From assembly GCA_964468125.1 (NCBI GenBank), contig CAYXVF010000072.1:1-32068 (forward strand): a stretch of DNA of 32,068 nt, given 5' to 3'. A model generated the notes under the pieces. That model ran no database searches. It was not told where the DNA came from and saw only the letters and a list, made by a program, of their open reading frames with translations. Shown one piece after another: positions 7,594 through 14,837 of the stretch. The translations under genes and the position numbers were made by a program. Positions within the stretch are counted from its first letter, which is position 1. Every line of letters starts with the position of its first letter. This DNA comes from CAYXVF01 sp964468125. Its GTDB lineage: Bacteria > Myxococcota > XYA12-FULL-58-9 > CAYXVF01.

Positions 7594-7830
7594 CTAGAGC
7601 ACGCGAAGGGCCAGGACCACTGCCGCACCGACGGCGAAGCCCACACCCAAAATCCATGCAACCTGCACCCACGGCGACCGGGGCACAGGCATGGCTGCGT
7701 GCTCGTAGCCGGTCCAGCGACGCATCGAAGGAATCGCTTCGAGAGCGACCTTCCCCTCGATCGACTCCTGCTCGTCGGGCGGCACCTCAAAAGGATTGAG
7801 CTCGTTGTCTTGGGGTTCACTCGGGGTCAT
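7594..7830 (-). CDS. Small single-helix membrane protein (78 aa)
   Basis: A 78-residue protein with an acidic, Pro-rich soluble N-terminus (MTPSEPQDNELNPFEVPPDE), a middle section with IPSMRRWTGYEHAAM, and one C-terminal transmembrane helix (VQVAWILGVGFAVGAAVVLAL), so it looks tail-anchored with the N-terminus in the cytoplasm. The ATG at 7830 is chosen because the open frame upstream (to 8049) runs through the recJ 5' region and has an Arg-rich, non-native composition. No family is recognised. It is divergent from recJ and convergent with the 83-aa gene. Confidence 0.7.
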   Translation of the reverse strand: MTPSEPQDNELNPFEVPPDEQESIEGKVALEAIPSMRRWTGYEHAAMPVPRSPWVQVAWILGVGFAVGAAVVLALRVL

Positions 7831-7949
7831 CGTCCACCGCCTCGGCCCCGAATCTAGCAGTGCTCCGGGCGAGCGCAAACGGAAGAAAGGTCGCAGCACA
7901 ACGATCGCGAGCGCACCGAACTGTCGGGGGAGCAGCCTATTCGTGTGCC

Positions 7950-9683
7950 ATGGGCGATAAAATGAGTGTTCGCGGCCGAAAATGGGTCGCACCGCAGCCG
8001 GTGGCGCTCGAATCGGTAGAATCAGCGCCCGACGCGCTGCATGAGCCAACCCTGCCGCTACCGAGCTGGCTTCGCACCCTCGTCAAACGGCGCGGCCTCG
8101 GCGCGGGCTCGGAGCTCGAGCGCTACCTCGAGCCCTCCCTCGGCCACCTCGACGATCCCGGTGCCCTCGCCGGCATGAAGCAGGCGTGCGATGGGCTCGC
8201 CACGGCGGTCATCGAGGGCTGCTCGATCACCATCTACGGCGACTATGACGTGGACGGGGTCTGCGCCACCACGGTGCTCGTCGAGTTCCTGCGTGAGGTC
8301 GGAGCGCGCGCCGAATTCTACATCCCGGACCGCCAACGCGAGGGGTACGGCCTCAACGTCGACGCGGTGCGGGAAATCGCGGAAGACTCGGAGCTGATGG
8401 TCACCGTGGACTGCGGAATCACCGCGGTCGAGCCATTGGCAGAAGCACGCAGCCTCGGTCTGGACGTCATCGTGGTCGACCATCACCAGGTCCCGGAGAC
8501 GCTCCCCCCCGCCCTCGCCTGCCTGAATCCACACCGCCCCGATTGCACCTACCCGTTCAAGCCGCTGTGTGCCGCCGGGCTCGCGTTCCTGTTGGTCGTC
8601 GCTTTGCGACGCTGCCTGCGAGAGCGCGGCTTCTTCGAGGACGGTGAACAACCAGATGTGCGTCCGCTCCTCGACGTCGTTGCCCTCGCCACCGTGGCGG
8701 ACATGGTGCCGATCGTCGGAACGAATCGGGTCCTCGTGGCCGCAGGCCTGAGACGGATGCAGCGCCAGCCGCGGCCAGGAATCCGTGCCCTCATGGAGGT
8801 GAGCGGGGTTTCGCCGTCAGACATCAAGGCGAGAGATCTCGGCTACAAGCTCGGGCCTCGCATCAACGCCAAAGGAAGGCTCGCGCACGCGGGCGATGCG
8901 GTGGAGCTCTTGCTCACGCCGGACGCCTCGCGGGCTCGCCACCTGGCCGCAACCCTGGACCAGGCAAACAGCGAGCGTCGCACCGTGGAGAAGCAGGTGC
9001 AAAGCGCCGCCATGGCGCAGGTAGACGCCCTAGGCCTCTCCGAGGGAGCCGCCCTGGTCGTTGCCGACCCTGAATGGCATCCCGGCGTGTTGGGACTCGT
9101 CGCGAGCCGTCTCGTGTCCAAGTGGCACCGGCCTGCGATCGTCATCGGCCAGGGCGGCAAGGGCTCCGCCCGAAGCGTAGAAGGCCTGAACATTCACGAG
9201 GCCATTGGCGTGTGCGACGCGCACCTCGAACGCTTCGGAGGGCATCGTGCCGCCGCGGGCCTGACGCTCAAAGAGGGCGAGCTGGATGCATTCCGGGCGG
9301 CCTTCGCGGCCGCCGTGCAGCAGCGCCTCGGGCCACCGCCCTATGTCCCGGAGGTCAGACCGGACCTCGAAGTCGAGGACCGAGAGCTTTCACTGCGCAT
9401 GGTGCAGGAGCTGTCGCTGCTCGAGCCCTTTGGCCAGGAGAACCCAGAGCCTCTCCTGATGGCGCGGCGCATGCGCGTCCGTGAGAAACGAATCGTCGGC
9501 GGCGAGCACCTCAAGCTCTCCCTCGGAGAGGGCGGGCACGATGCGATCGGCTTCGGCCTCGGCGAGCACGCGGAGACACTCCCGGATGAGGTCGACGTCG
9601 TGTTCCGAGTGGAGCGAAACGTCTTCCGCGGCCGCGAGTCCCTGCAGCTTCGCATCGACGACCTCCGGCCCGCAGACGACTGA
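7950..9683 (+). CDS. recJ: Single-stranded-DNA-specific exonuclease RecJ
   Basis: A 577-residue RecJ, a 5'-3' single-strand DNA exonuclease in recombination and mismatch and base-excision repair. The DHH domain carries ITIYGDYDVDG (about 94-103), MVTVDCGIT (about 150-157) and VIVVDHHQ (about 174-180), the Asp/His residues that bind Mn2+ or Mg2+. A central LGPRINAKGRL segment follows, then the DHHA1 domain with GSARSVEGLNIHEA and FGGHRAAAGL. The C-terminal OB-like part starts around FGQENPEPLL. Length is normal. The frame is open from 7860, but the stretch before 7950 is atypical. ATG 7950 (MGDKMSV) or ATG 7962 are the likely starts, with the conserved KWVAPQPV just behind; neither has a strong ribosome binding site. 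Confidence 0.96.
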   Translation: MGDKMSVRGRKWVAPQPVALESVESAPDALHEPTLPLPSWLRTLVKRRGLGAGSELERYLEPSLGHLDDPGALAGMKQACDGLATAVIEGCSITIYGDYDVDGVCATTVLVEFLREVGARAEFYIPDRQREGYGLNVDAVREIAEDSELMVTVDCGITAVEPLAEARSLGLDVIVVDHHQVPETLPPALACLNPHRPDCTYPFKPLCAAGLAFLLVVALRRCLRERGFFEDGEQPDVRPLLDVVALATVADMVPIVGTNRVLVAAGLRRMQRQPRPGIRALMEVSGVSPSDIKARDLGYKLGPRINAKGRLAHAGDAVELLLTPDASRARHLAATLDQANSERRTVEKQVQSAAMAQVDALGLSEGAALVVADPEWHPGVLGLVASRLVSKWHRPAIVIGQGGKGSARSVEGLNIHEAIGVCDAHLERFGGHRAAAGLTLKEGELDAFRAAFAAAVQQRLGPPPYVPEVRPDLEVEDRELSLRMVQELSLLEPFGQENPEPLLMARRMRVREKRIVGGEHLKLSLGEGGHDAIGFGLGEHAETLPDEVDVVFRVERNVFRGRESLQLRIDDLRPADD

Positions 9684-9759
9684 ACGCGCCCTGCGGCTAC
9701 GCTCATTTTGCCGGCTTTAAACGCAACGGATTCGCCGGCCGCGCCGATAGCGTCTGTGG

Positions 9760-10117
9760 ATGCGCAACGGCTGCATCGAGCGTCAGAGTGCGGCACTCCT
9801 ACGACTCGAGGTGCCCTGGACCCTCAGCTTCAGCAACGGAGAAATCTCTCGAGGCATCGCCCGCTTCACCCAGCTCGACTGCGGCGCGGTCGAAGCAGTC
9901 GACGCGCCACGAGGGACTTTTCGTTTTGAGGCGACGGTGCAGAGCGAAGCGCTGGTAGCCGCCTACCGGGATCGAGCGCGGCGAAGGATTCCTCGACCTG
10001 AACGATGCGTCCGCTCTTCGCTCGACCTTTTCCTTCAGCCAGCCGAGTGCGATGGGCGTCGTTTGCGACGCCACGCTAACCCTCGAGTCTAGCTCTCTGA
10101 GGCGAGCCAGGCCATGA
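9760..10117 (+). pseudogene. Probable frameshifted small gene
   Basis: The 405 bases between recJ and argF hold no intact gene, but two consecutive frames look coding. From ATG 9760 the frame reads MRNGCIERQ, then LEVPWTLSFSNGEISRG and ARGTFRFEATVQSEALVA style sequence with high third-position GC, until about 9980, where it turns Arg-rich (RARRRIPRPERC). From about 9981 the next frame reads EGFLDLNDASALRSTFSFS, then SAMGVVCDATLTLES, with equally good codon use, ending at TGA 10115-10117. A one-base gain (or two-base loss) near 9975-9985 would join them into about 118 residues of beta-rich protein. The family is not recognised. It could be a decayed gene, a sequencing error, or a chance pair of frames. 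Its end would overlap the argF stop convergently. Confidence 0.4.
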
Positions 10118-11006
10118 GCGCCTTTTGCGCATGGAGACGATTCTCCGCTTCGTCGTAGATCACTGACTGAGGACCGTCGATCACCGAGACACTGACTTCC
10201 TCACCTCGATGCGCGGGGAGGCAGTGCATGAAAATCGCGTCCTTCGCCGCCCGCGCCATCACCGCGTCATCGACCTGATAGCCAGCAAAGTCCTTCAAGC
10301 GCTTTTTGTGTTCTTCTTCCTGGCCCATCGACGCCCAGGTGTCGGTCACGACCACGTCGGCGCCGTCGACGGCGTCCATCGACTCGGTCACTTCGATCTT
10401 GGCCCCACTCTCCGCGCCGACCTTTTGCGCCTCGGCGACGATCTCCGCCTGCGGTTGGTAGGCACTCGGAGCGATGACCCGCACGTGCATTCCGGCGAGC
10501 GCGCCACCGAGCATCAGCGAGTGCGTCATGTTGTTGCCGTCACCGACGTAAACCATCTGCACGCCCCTGATCTCGGCCTTCCTCTCTCGAATCGTCTGGA
10601 GGTCTGCGAGGATCTGGCAAGGATGGTAGACGTCGTCGAGGCCATTGATCACCGGCACGCGGGACGAGGCGGCGAGCTCGCGAACGTCGTCGTGGGCGTA
10701 GGTCCGGATCATGATGAGGTCCACGTAGCGCGACAGAACGGCGCCCGTGTCCGTGATCGGCTCGCCTCGACCGAGCTGCATGTCTCGGGCCGACAGGAAA
10801 ATCCCGCGCCCGCCGAGCTGACCGATCCCCGTCTCGAAAGAGACCCGGGTTCGCGTGGAGCTCTTCTGAAAGATCATCGCGAGGGTCTGGCCGAGCAGAC
10901 GCTCCCTAAAATCCCCCGGGGCGGCCTTCATTTCCGCAGCGAGGTCCAGAATGGCGCGCTGTTCCACAGCGCTGATGTCGAGGTCACGAGTGAAGTGGCG
11001 TGTCAT
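10089..11006 (-). CDS. argF: Ornithine carbamoyltransferase
   Basis: A 305-residue ornithine carbamoyltransferase, which makes citrulline from ornithine and carbamoyl phosphate in arginine biosynthesis; it is a cytoplasmic trimer. The carbamoyl-phosphate loop SSTRTR is at 49-54 (FQKSSTRTRVSFE), followed by the conserved YHPCQILADLQT, then GDGNNMTHSL, the ornithine-binding DTWASMGQE and HCLPAHRGEEV. These distinguish it from aspartate carbamoyltransferase. Length is normal. The ATG at 11006 (MTRHFTRDLDIS) is chosen because the upstream open frame (to 11186) runs through the divergent cysteine synthase gene in an Arg-rich frame; no strong ribosome binding site is visible. It is divergent from the cysteine synthase gene with 71 bases between starts. 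No other arg gene is in the window. Confidence 0.96.
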   Translation of the reverse strand: MTRHFTRDLDISAVEQRAILDLAAEMKAAPGDFRERLLGQTLAMIFQKSSTRTRVSFETGIGQLGGRGIFLSARDMQLGRGEPITDTGAVLSRYVDLIMIRTYAHDDVRELAASSRVPVINGLDDVYHPCQILADLQTIRERKAEIRGVQMVYVGDGNNMTHSLMLGGALAGMHVRVIAPSAYQPQAEIVAEAQKVGAESGAKIEVTESMDAVDGADVVVTDTWASMGQEEEHKKRLKDFAGYQVDDAVMARAAKDAIFMHCLPAHRGEEVSVSVIDGPQSVIYDEAENRLHAQKALMAWLASES

Positions 11007-11077
11007 GCGGCGCTGTCTTAGCATGGGCGCGGGTGTTGCTGAAACGCTTTTGAGACCGGAGAGACTGCGAGGCCACC

Positions 11078-12049
11078 ATGGGTTTTTCGAAGTCGCAGGC
11101 CCACAGCCATTCGAGAGGGCGCGCCGTCCAATCGATTGTCGACCTCGTGGGCAACACGCCGCTGATTCGCGTCCGAGGGGCTGCAACGGACCTTCCTGAC
11201 ACGGTCGAGGTCTACATCAAGGCCGAGTGGTTCAACCCTGGCGGATCGGTGAAAGATCGCGCGGCGCGAGGAATCGTCCTCGACGCGTTCGAGCGCGGTC
11301 AGCTCGCTCCCGGCCGAACGCTTCTCGATGCGAGCTCCGGCAACACGGGAATCGCCTACGCCATGCTCGGCGCAGCCATGGGCTTCGAGGTGGTCCTGTG
11401 CATTCCCGAAAACGCCAACCAGGAGCGCAAGAAAACCCTCAAAGCCTACGGCGCGAAACTCGTTTACACGGACCCCAACGATGGCAGCGATGGCGCGATA
11501 CTGACAGCACGGGAAATGGTAGCCGCCGAGCCAGAGCGCTTCTTCTACGCCGACCAATACAGCAATGACGCCAATTGGCAGGCCCATTACGAGACGACCG
11601 GTCCTGAGCTCATAGCGCAAACCGAGGGACGGATCACCCACTTTGTCACGGGCCTTGGAACGAGTGGCACCTGCATGGGCGTCGGACGCTATCTCCGCGA
11701 CAATCGGCCGGAGGCCAAGGTGGTTTCCTTCGAGCCGGACTCTCCTTTCCATGGCCTCGAAGGAATGAAGCACATGGAAACTGCAATTGTGCCGCCGATC
11801 TACGACCCTTCAGTGGCACACGAAAACCGCGCGATTCAGACGGAGCGCGCCTACGACGCATGCCGGCTCTTGGCACGCGCCGACGGCATGTTTCTCGGGA
11901 TTTCCGCCGGGGCGGCGGCATGGATGGCGATGGAGGTCGCGCGCGAAGAAGCGAGCGCGGAACGGCCCGCAGTGGTCGTGGCCCTCGGGTGCGACGGCGG
12001 CTCGCGCTACCTCTCCGAGCATTTCTGGGAAGAGATGGAGGAACCCTGA
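11078..12049 (+). CDS. cysM: Cysteine synthase (CysM/CysK family)
   Basis: A 323-residue PLP-dependent cysteine synthase. The family makes cysteine from O-acetylserine with sulfide, or in the Mycobacterium CysM type from O-phosphoserine with a protein-bound thiocarboxylate. It contains VGNTPLIRV, PLP-binding Lys59 in GGSVKDRAA, the substrate loop SSGNTG at 86-91, the PLP phosphate loop GLGTSGT, and a C-terminal GISAGAAAWMA segment. The gene overlaps the JAMM protease gene as TGATG, the same partnership as CysM with Mec in mycobacteria. That context favours a CysM role using a sulfur-carrier protein, although no ThiS/MoaD-like carrier gene is nearby. The sulfur donor is therefore inferred, and a plain sulfide-using enzyme is possible. 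Confidence 0.92.
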   Translation: MGFSKSQAHSHSRGRAVQSIVDLVGNTPLIRVRGAATDLPDTVEVYIKAEWFNPGGSVKDRAARGIVLDAFERGQLAPGRTLLDASSGNTGIAYAMLGAAMGFEVVLCIPENANQERKKTLKAYGAKLVYTDPNDGSDGAILTAREMVAAEPERFFYADQYSNDANWQAHYETTGPELIAQTEGRITHFVTGLGTSGTCMGVGRYLRDNRPEAKVVSFEPDSPFHGLEGMKHMETAIVPPIYDPSVAHENRAIQTERAYDACRLLARADGMFLGISAGAAAWMAMEVAREEASAERPAVVVALGCDGGSRYLSEHFWEEMEEP

Positions 12050-12474
12050 TGAAGCTTTCTTTGCCTGAGGACTGTAAGGCAGCGATCGAGCGCCATGCGG
12101 AGCGCACTTTTCCGGAGGAGTGCTGTGGCGCCATGCTCGGCCGCGACCGGGAGGACGGAGTCCGCGAGATCGTGGAGATCCTGGAGATCGACAACACGAA
12201 GGACGAAAACCGTGAGCGGCGCTTTCTGATCGATCCGCGCGAGGTCCTGAACGCGGAGAAAGCCGCCCATGCGAAGGGTTTGGACGTGCTCGGCATTTAC
12301 CACTCGCACCCCAATCATCCGTCTCGACCGAGCGACTTCGACCGAGACCACGCGATGCCTTTTTGGAGCTACGTCATCGTGAGCTGCATGGACGGCAAAG
12401 CGGATACGCTTCAGAGCTGGCAGCTACGCGAGGACCGCAGCCAATTCGACGAGGAAGAGCTGCTGCGTAGCTAG
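12049..12474 (+). CDS. mec: JAMM (Mov34/MPN) metalloprotease, Mec-like
   Basis: A 141-residue JAMM zinc metalloprotease. The zinc and catalytic residues are all present: the Glu in FPEECCGAML and the motif HSHPNHPSRPSDFD, which fits H-x-H-x7-S-x2-D exactly. Single-domain bacterial members include Mec of Mycobacterium tuberculosis, which releases cysteine from the C-terminus of the sulfur carrier CysO after CysM has attached it. Here the ATG overlaps the stop of the cysteine synthase gene (TGATG), so the pair is almost certainly co-translated and the same chemistry is likely. No signal peptide is seen, so it should be cytoplasmic. The missing CysO-like gene must be elsewhere or is not used. 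Its stop overlaps the convergent lipoprotein gene stop. Confidence 0.92.
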   Translation: MKLSLPEDCKAAIERHAERTFPEECCGAMLGRDREDGVREIVEILEIDNTKDENRERRFLIDPREVLNAEKAAHAKGLDVLGIYHSHPNHPSRPSDFDRDHAMPFWSYVIVSCMDGKADTLQSWQLREDRSQFDEEELLRS

Positions 12475-13250
12475 GGCGCCTTCGTCAGGAGCTCGGCGAT
12501 CCGACTGTTTCGCACCTCGATGCGCTCGCCACCGGGGAGCGACCGGCGATAGACAAATTCTGGAACCGACCCCGAAGCCTTCCGCTCGTCGTAGATCGCC
12601 ATCAAGTGCTCAAGCGCAGCGGCGGGGCTCACTGACCACTCAATGGCCTCGGCTTTGATTATGGCGCGCATCGAGCGCACCGCCTCGAGGACGCGCGCGT
12701 TGAGAGCGTCGTTCTCATCCAAGCCCGTCGAAAAATTGATCGCCGCGAGGAAGTCGATCTCTTCGCTGCCAACGGAGAAGCGTGGGATCCGCGCCGCGCT
12801 GCACTCAGGGGGGCGGCAGGCGCTCGCGAAGGGCTCCGGTAGGGGCGCCTCGCTCAGGAAGCGGTTCGTGACCGACGACGGAATCGGCATGCGGTTGAGC
12901 TTGAAATGCCAAGCCGTGCTGTCGAGATCGGCGGGGAGCTCGGACGCGCGGGGATCTCCAGGCGGCCACAGTGCACTGAGCGTCGGGCCGCCCCAGGGGA
13001 GAAGGTGCTTCGGGATCGAGCGAAGCTCGCCCTTCTGAGCGAGGAGCGCCTCCAGGAAGGAGAGCGAATTGAGGTCCGCACGTCGTTCTCCCCGATGCAC
13101 GAGCACCTGGTGTGCCGGGGGCTCGGTTGGCTCAATACGAGGACAGGCGGCGAGCACGGCCGCCGCCCACAGGATCAGAAGGCGCGCGTGCGCGGAGCGT
13201 CGAGCTCCGGATCGCCTCCGGGGTCTTCGGGAACGCAGCCGTCGGTACAT
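12471..13250 (-). CDS. Putative lipoprotein of unknown function
   Basis: A 259-residue predicted lipoprotein. The N-terminus is very Arg-rich (n-region to about residue 22), then a hydrophobic LLILWAAAVLAAC stretch with lipobox Leu-Ala-Ala-Cys36. After the Cys comes a 220-residue globular part with no domain I recognise; it contains two close cysteines (CRPPEC, a possible disulfide) and ends in a charged region (VYRRSLPGGERIEVRNSRIA). The ATG at 13250 is chosen because it leaves a normal-length signal peptide, but it overlaps the upstream lipoprotein gene by 76 bases; an in-frame open region continues to 13292. The Arg-rich n-region reads the same DNA as the upstream gene's C-terminus. Both lipoproteins are probably cotranscribed. 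Confidence 0.72.
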   Translation of the reverse strand: MYRRLRSRRPRRRSGARRSAHARLLILWAAAVLAACPRIEPTEPPAHQVLVHRGERRADLNSLSFLEALLAQKGELRSIPKHLLPWGGPTLSALWPPGDPRASELPADLDSTAWHFKLNRMPIPSSVTNRFLSEAPLPEPFASACRPPECSAARIPRFSVGSEEIDFLAAINFSTGLDENDALNARVLEAVRSMRAIIKAEAIEWSVSPAAALEHLMAIYDERKASGSVPEFVYRRSLPGGERIEVRNSRIAELLTKAP

Positions 13251-14725
13251 GCGTTGAGCTTCTCCACCAGGGACGGATTGAATCCATCGCATTCGCCGCC
13301 CACTCCATCTTTGTCGATGCAGATGTAGAGGGGAGTGCCGACCGCCTCATTGCCGATCCGATCACGTGCATAGGCGGTCACACAGGCCGGACCATCGGCC
13401 ACCAGGTTGAGAGAGTCAAAGAAGCCCCCCGCGCAGGCGCCATCGACTGTGCCGTTGTAGTCGTTTGCCACAAAGACCCGGCTGAGGCGCCCTCCCGTTT
13501 CGGAGGTGTTGCCGAAATCCATCACGGTCCAGAGCGGGTCGACCAAGGGGCAAACCGGCGCGGGCGGTGCCGGTGACTCGACGAGCGGGGGAATTCCCCA
13601 ACCGGAGCAAGGCGCCGGCGCGGGCAACGAGGTGACGCCCGGCTCGCGCAATTCGGCCAGCTCGCGGGAGAAATCCGGATAGCCGACGGCGTTGGTACGA
13701 AGGGCCGTCTGCAGAATGGCGACCGGTTGGTCGAGGGCGCCGCCGCCGGCGGGCGGGATCACATCGAGGTTCAGCGCGCTGCACACTCCGTCGGCCCGAT
13801 TGGAGGTGAGCAGACGACGACCGGCGGCGATCGCCTCCTGGTCGAGGAGCGCAAAGACCACGCTCTCGACGTCAACCCCGGCGACTCGCGTGCGGACGTC
13901 GTAGGGGCGCTCCGTCGCGCGGTCGAGAATCTCGGCGCGGGGATAGAACGCGAGGCCTAAGAAAGGCTCGTAGGCGTCCGGGTTGGGAGCGGCGAGCGGA
14001 ATCGAGGGCGCGATGATTTGACCGTCCCGAAGCGCCGTATCTCCGAGCGTTTTGATCAGGCCACCGCAGCGTGTGCCGTTCTCATCGGACGTGTAGTAGG
14101 GGCGAATGTCTCGGGGCTCGAGGTCGATCGAGGGCCCCGCGTTGTCCAAAACGAAGGAGTTTCCAAGGACGGTCTCGTTCCCTGCAGTATCCGCCGCCAC
14201 GATCTCGATGCTCGGTGCCAGCTGATCCTCGAGCAAAGCTGTATCCACCGGCGCTGAATACCGCGAGGAGGCGATGTCCCCGCTCCCCGAGGGTACGAGC
14301 GGGATGAGGAGCCGGTCCGCGACGATGGCGTAGACCGAATCAGGGTCGACGGCGGACAAGACATCGAGCACGTCCACGGAGATCTGGATCACACCAGCCA
14401 CGGGCTCATACGGGTCAGGCTCGCGGAGGACAATGACAGGCCCCTCGTTGTCGACGACCGTCCCGCCATTGCCGTTCCCGTTCGTGTTCCCGTTGGTGTT
14501 CCCGTTGGTGTTCCCGTTGGTGTTTCCATTGCCGATGGGCCCGAAGCCGCCCTCGTCGACGCAGCTTCCAATGGAACAAACCTGCCCTTCAGGACAATCA
14601 GCGTCGACAGAACACTCGTCAGTGCTTTCCTCTCCGCAGGCGACGACTCCGAGTGCAAAGGTGGCAACGAGCGCGGACTGGATGAAGGAAGCTTTGATGG
14701 ACCGGGCGACCGGACGAATCAGCAT
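13175..14725 (-). CDS. Large lipoprotein with Cys-rich head and NGNT-repeat linker
   Basis: A 516-residue predicted lipoprotein with signal peptide and lipobox VVAC (Cys30). After the Cys comes a short Cys-rich segment (DECSVDADCPEGQVCSIGSC), a form common in myxobacterial surface proteins, then a flexible Asn-Gly-Asn-Thr repeat linker at about 65-85. The rest looks like extracellular beta-sandwich or cadherin-like modules with Asp/Asn-rich turns (NEGPVIVLREPDPYEP, then AADTAGNETVLGNSFVLDN) and scattered cysteines, ending in an Asp-rich C-terminus with CIDKDGVGGECDGFNP. It is probably exported and anchored to a membrane, perhaps adhesive or structural; function unknown. The ATG at 14725 faces a 112-base divergent gap to rarA, which probably carries both promoters. 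Confidence 0.85.
   Translation of the reverse strand: MLIRPVARSIKASFIQSALVATFALGVVACGEESTDECSVDADCPEGQVCSIGSCVDEGGFGPIGNGNTNGNTNGNTNGNTNGNGNGGTVVDNEGPVIVLREPDPYEPVAGVIQISVDVLDVLSAVDPDSVYAIVADRLLIPLVPSGSGDIASSRYSAPVDTALLEDQLAPSIEIVAADTAGNETVLGNSFVLDNAGPSIDLEPRDIRPYYTSDENGTRCGGLIKTLGDTALRDGQIIAPSIPLAAPNPDAYEPFLGLAFYPRAEILDRATERPYDVRTRVAGVDVESVVFALLDQEAIAAGRRLLTSNRADGVCSALNLDVIPPAGGGALDQPVAILQTALRTNAVGYPDFSRELAELREPGVTSLPAPAPCSGWGIPPLVESPAPPAPVCPLVDPLWTVMDFGNTSETGGRLSRVFVANDYNGTVDGACAGGFFDSLNLVADGPACVTAYARDRIGNEAVGTPLYICIDKDGVGGECDGFNPSLVEKLNACTDGCVPEDPGGDPELDAPRTRAF
14474..14533 (-). repeat. 12-base tandem repeat encoding Asn-Gly-Asn-Thr
   Basis: Five tandem 12-base units, written on the plus strand as gttcccgttggt, lie inside the large lipoprotein gene. 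The first differs by one base and the last is diverged. On the coding strand each unit encodes four residues of the Asn-Gly-Asn-Thr linker, so changes in copy number keep the frame and only change linker length. Confidence 0.9.
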
Positions 14726-14837
14726 GGCCGAGGACTACCTTTCAGTGGGCTTGGCTGCATGGAGTTTCACCCACGCCCGGGACCGTGTCCAGCCGGAGGC
14801 ACTCGTGAACGGGTGCGCACTGCTCTATGGTGGGTGC

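Noticed and set aside
9799..10074. A 91-codon minus-strand frame between recJ and argF
   Set aside because: Its composition is less protein-like than the two plus-strand frames covering the same region.
10209..11021. A 270-codon open frame on the plus strand opposite argF
   Set aside because: It is His/Arg-rich and antisense to a clear ornithine carbamoyltransferase.
14474..14533. CRISPR-like repeat
   Set aside because: Units are 12 bases, directly tandem without spacers, and encode a protein linker.
14433..14837. Upstream extension of rarA
   Set aside because: It reads antisense through the lipoprotein signal peptide and repeat; the GTG at 14838 gives normal RarA length.
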